This document shows, piece by piece, positions 62,452 through 64,000 of a stretch of 64,000 bases of DNA. The notes under the pieces are model-generated. The model was not told where the DNA came from. It ran no database searches and worked only from the letters and a program-made list of their open reading frames with translations. The DNA comes from Aphelocoma coerulescens (taxonomy: Eukaryota; Chordata; Aves; Passeriformes; Corvidae): the NCBI RefSeq assembly GCF_041296385.1, contig NC_091015.1, positions 91,992,004-92,056,003 of the forward strand, given 5' to 3'. The position numbers were made by a program, and so were the translations under genes. Numbering within the stretch: the first letter of the stretch is position 1; each line of letters opens with the position of its first letter.

Positions 62452-64000
62452 ATCACTGGAGAATGTCAGAAACATTGCAAGAATACAAACCCTAGTAAGA
62501 GTCAAGTGAAAAATCCCCCTCATATGTTACATCGCTTCCAGACCAAAGACTTGAGTCTCTGAAGTCCTTAGAATAGATACTTTCTTTCTTTCCTGTTCTC
62601 TTGTTTGACACTTTAACTAGACATAGTTGAGTGATTTTTTAACAAGGAACTAAAAATATGTAGGAGAGTGACAGATATAAAACTGGTATGAATTAAAATG
62701 GTCAGAAGACTGACATGGAAATGTTTCTTCTAAATTTGTCAAAGGGTAAAGCAGAAAACTTTTTAAGACCTACAGTAAAGTAGATTTGTCTGTGAACTCC
62801 AAGAGCACTATTCCTAGTTTTAAATTTTCTTCCTGCTTATTTTCATCCTAGGAGGCCTTTCTGGCTCCTAGGCTTCTGAACCTTCAAATTTGAAGTGTGA
62901 CATGTAGGACATCATTCAGGATTTCCTGTCTTAGTGTTTTTGGGAACTGTAGCATGTATGTGTTCTGTCAAATAGCACTTGTTTGGAATGGCAGTTGCTC
63001 TCTGCCTTTATTTCTCCTTTCTGTTTTAATCATTTCTAGTGCCCCTAGTGATGTGCTGTGTGCCAGGGTGCACAGCCATCTCATCTCATCTCCTCTCATC
63101 TCACATGGGTTTTAATTCTAAAGTGGTCTCTGATGCAAGTGGGAATTCTGTCCCCTTGTTTCATGCACATACCATTTTTTTCCCATCACAGAGCAGGATG
63201 CTGGCCAATTTTTATTGGGATAACTACTAACTTCTCTGCTGAAAGAGGAAGAATTCAGAGCAGAATTTTATTATGGTTACAGAAAGTGCTGTGAGTAGCT
63301 GGGAGAGTGAAACTGAGCTCTTATTTCTTTACATGCAAGGAAGGGTAGAAGAGGCAGTGTGGTGATATTTCAGCTATGAAGTTGTAAGGGTTAATAGCTC
63401 ATAGGGCAAATTGCAACTTAAATTTGGTGGTGAAAGAGACACGCATACTCGCTGAGGGGCTTATTCCTTGCTATACTATACACAGAATGCCCAGGCTATA
63501 TCAATTTTGGTCTATGACTTATTATTGTTTAGTATTTGAATTTTCATTACTGGCAGTTTTCTAGCTGGCAGTGTCTAAAGTTTTCAAGAACAGGTCTAAC
63601 AAGCACAACCATGCTGGAGTTGGTAGAAGAAGCTGTGAGTGTTGACAGAAAGCTGCTGCTGAGAAATTATATATGAATTAGTTCATGGTAGGAGCCTTTT
63701 GCATATATCAGACTTCCAGGAAGAAGCTTGGAAACTGCGTCTGGATTTCATTTTTCAAAGTTACAGGATATGTACTGTATAATTGAAAAACTTATCCTCT
63801 TGGTTTTTGAGCTAGTTGGGGGCACTTAGAGGAGGGTGCCTTTTTTGCCTTCTTCCATGCCCCTGTCTCCTCCACAAGTTGTAGTTAGACTGGAGCACTG
63901 CAATTGATTGTATACTGTATGAGGGGGGAAGCAAGGATCAAGAGTCATCTGTCATGGATAGCTAATGAATATTTTCAGAATTAAGGCTGACCTGAAAGCT

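Larger units (their letters stand above)
47236..64000 (+). other. CTNND2: CTNND2 intron (5' part), downstream of exon C
   Basis: The donor is gtgggt. The next exon should open with codons for EFGWRDPELPEV in frame after two bases of Arg; I looked for it and did not find it, so the intron probably runs past the window end. It contains a poly(A) run at 48232-48247, a TTTA/TTTG tetranucleotide stretch near 48108-48130, a nested inverted repeat at 49939-50041, CR1 copies at 54805-55242 and 61054-61165, A/C and G/T tracts, and a 26-base poly(T) at 62426-62451. Confidence 0.8.

Noticed and set aside
47236..64000. Search for the next CTNND2 exon (start of the armadillo domain)
   Set aside because: No segment encoding EFGWRDPELPEV-like residues behind an acceptor was seen; it is probably beyond the window.

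Overview
The window looks like part of a bird chromosome. It is vertebrate intronic DNA with seven CR1 LINE remnants, four on the minus strand beginning with the typical reversed CR1 3' end and three on the plus strand. There is one solo retroviral LTR, and I see no mammalian-type SINEs. A turtle or crocodilian source cannot be excluded from CR1 alone, but the CR1 consensus-like ends and the compact introns fit a bird best.

One protein-coding gene is recognisable, on the + strand: CTNND2 (catenin delta-2, neural plakophilin-related armadillo protein). Three consecutive internal coding exons are present at 5845-6412, 27325-27519 and 46983-47235. Joined in order they keep one open frame across phase 1 junctions. 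They encode about 339 residues of the disordered Ser/Pro/Tyr-rich linker that lies between the N-terminal coiled coil and the armadillo repeats, roughly human residues 204-535 by remembered alignment. The gene's start, coiled coil, ARM repeats and C-terminal PDZ ligand all lie outside the window. I see no other convincing protein-coding gene and no tRNA, rRNA or CRISPR array.

Layout: 1-5844 is intron, whose last 0.9 kb belongs to a CpG-rich block (about 4915-6790) that surrounds the first exon. 6413-27324 is an AT-rich intron of 20.9 kb with two short CR1 3' ends, an octamer palindrome and a telomere-like G-rich tract just before the next exon. 27520-46982 is an intron of 19.5 kb holding a solo LTR, a long G/T-only tract and three CR1 copies. 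47236-64000 is the next intron, with two CR1 copies and a nested inverted repeat; its downstream exon, expected to start the armadillo domain, was not found.

The points most worth checking are: a strong-looking in-frame alternative 3' splice site 66 nt upstream of the third exon; a NAGNAG acceptor at the first exon; the CpG island around an internal exon that has no in-frame methionine (possible alternative promoter); the octamer inverted repeat at 16770-16791; and the solo LTR with an exact 6-bp target duplication inside a G/T tract. I did not find evidence of a wholly new biological system; the window reads mostly as ordinary intron of a very large neuronal gene.
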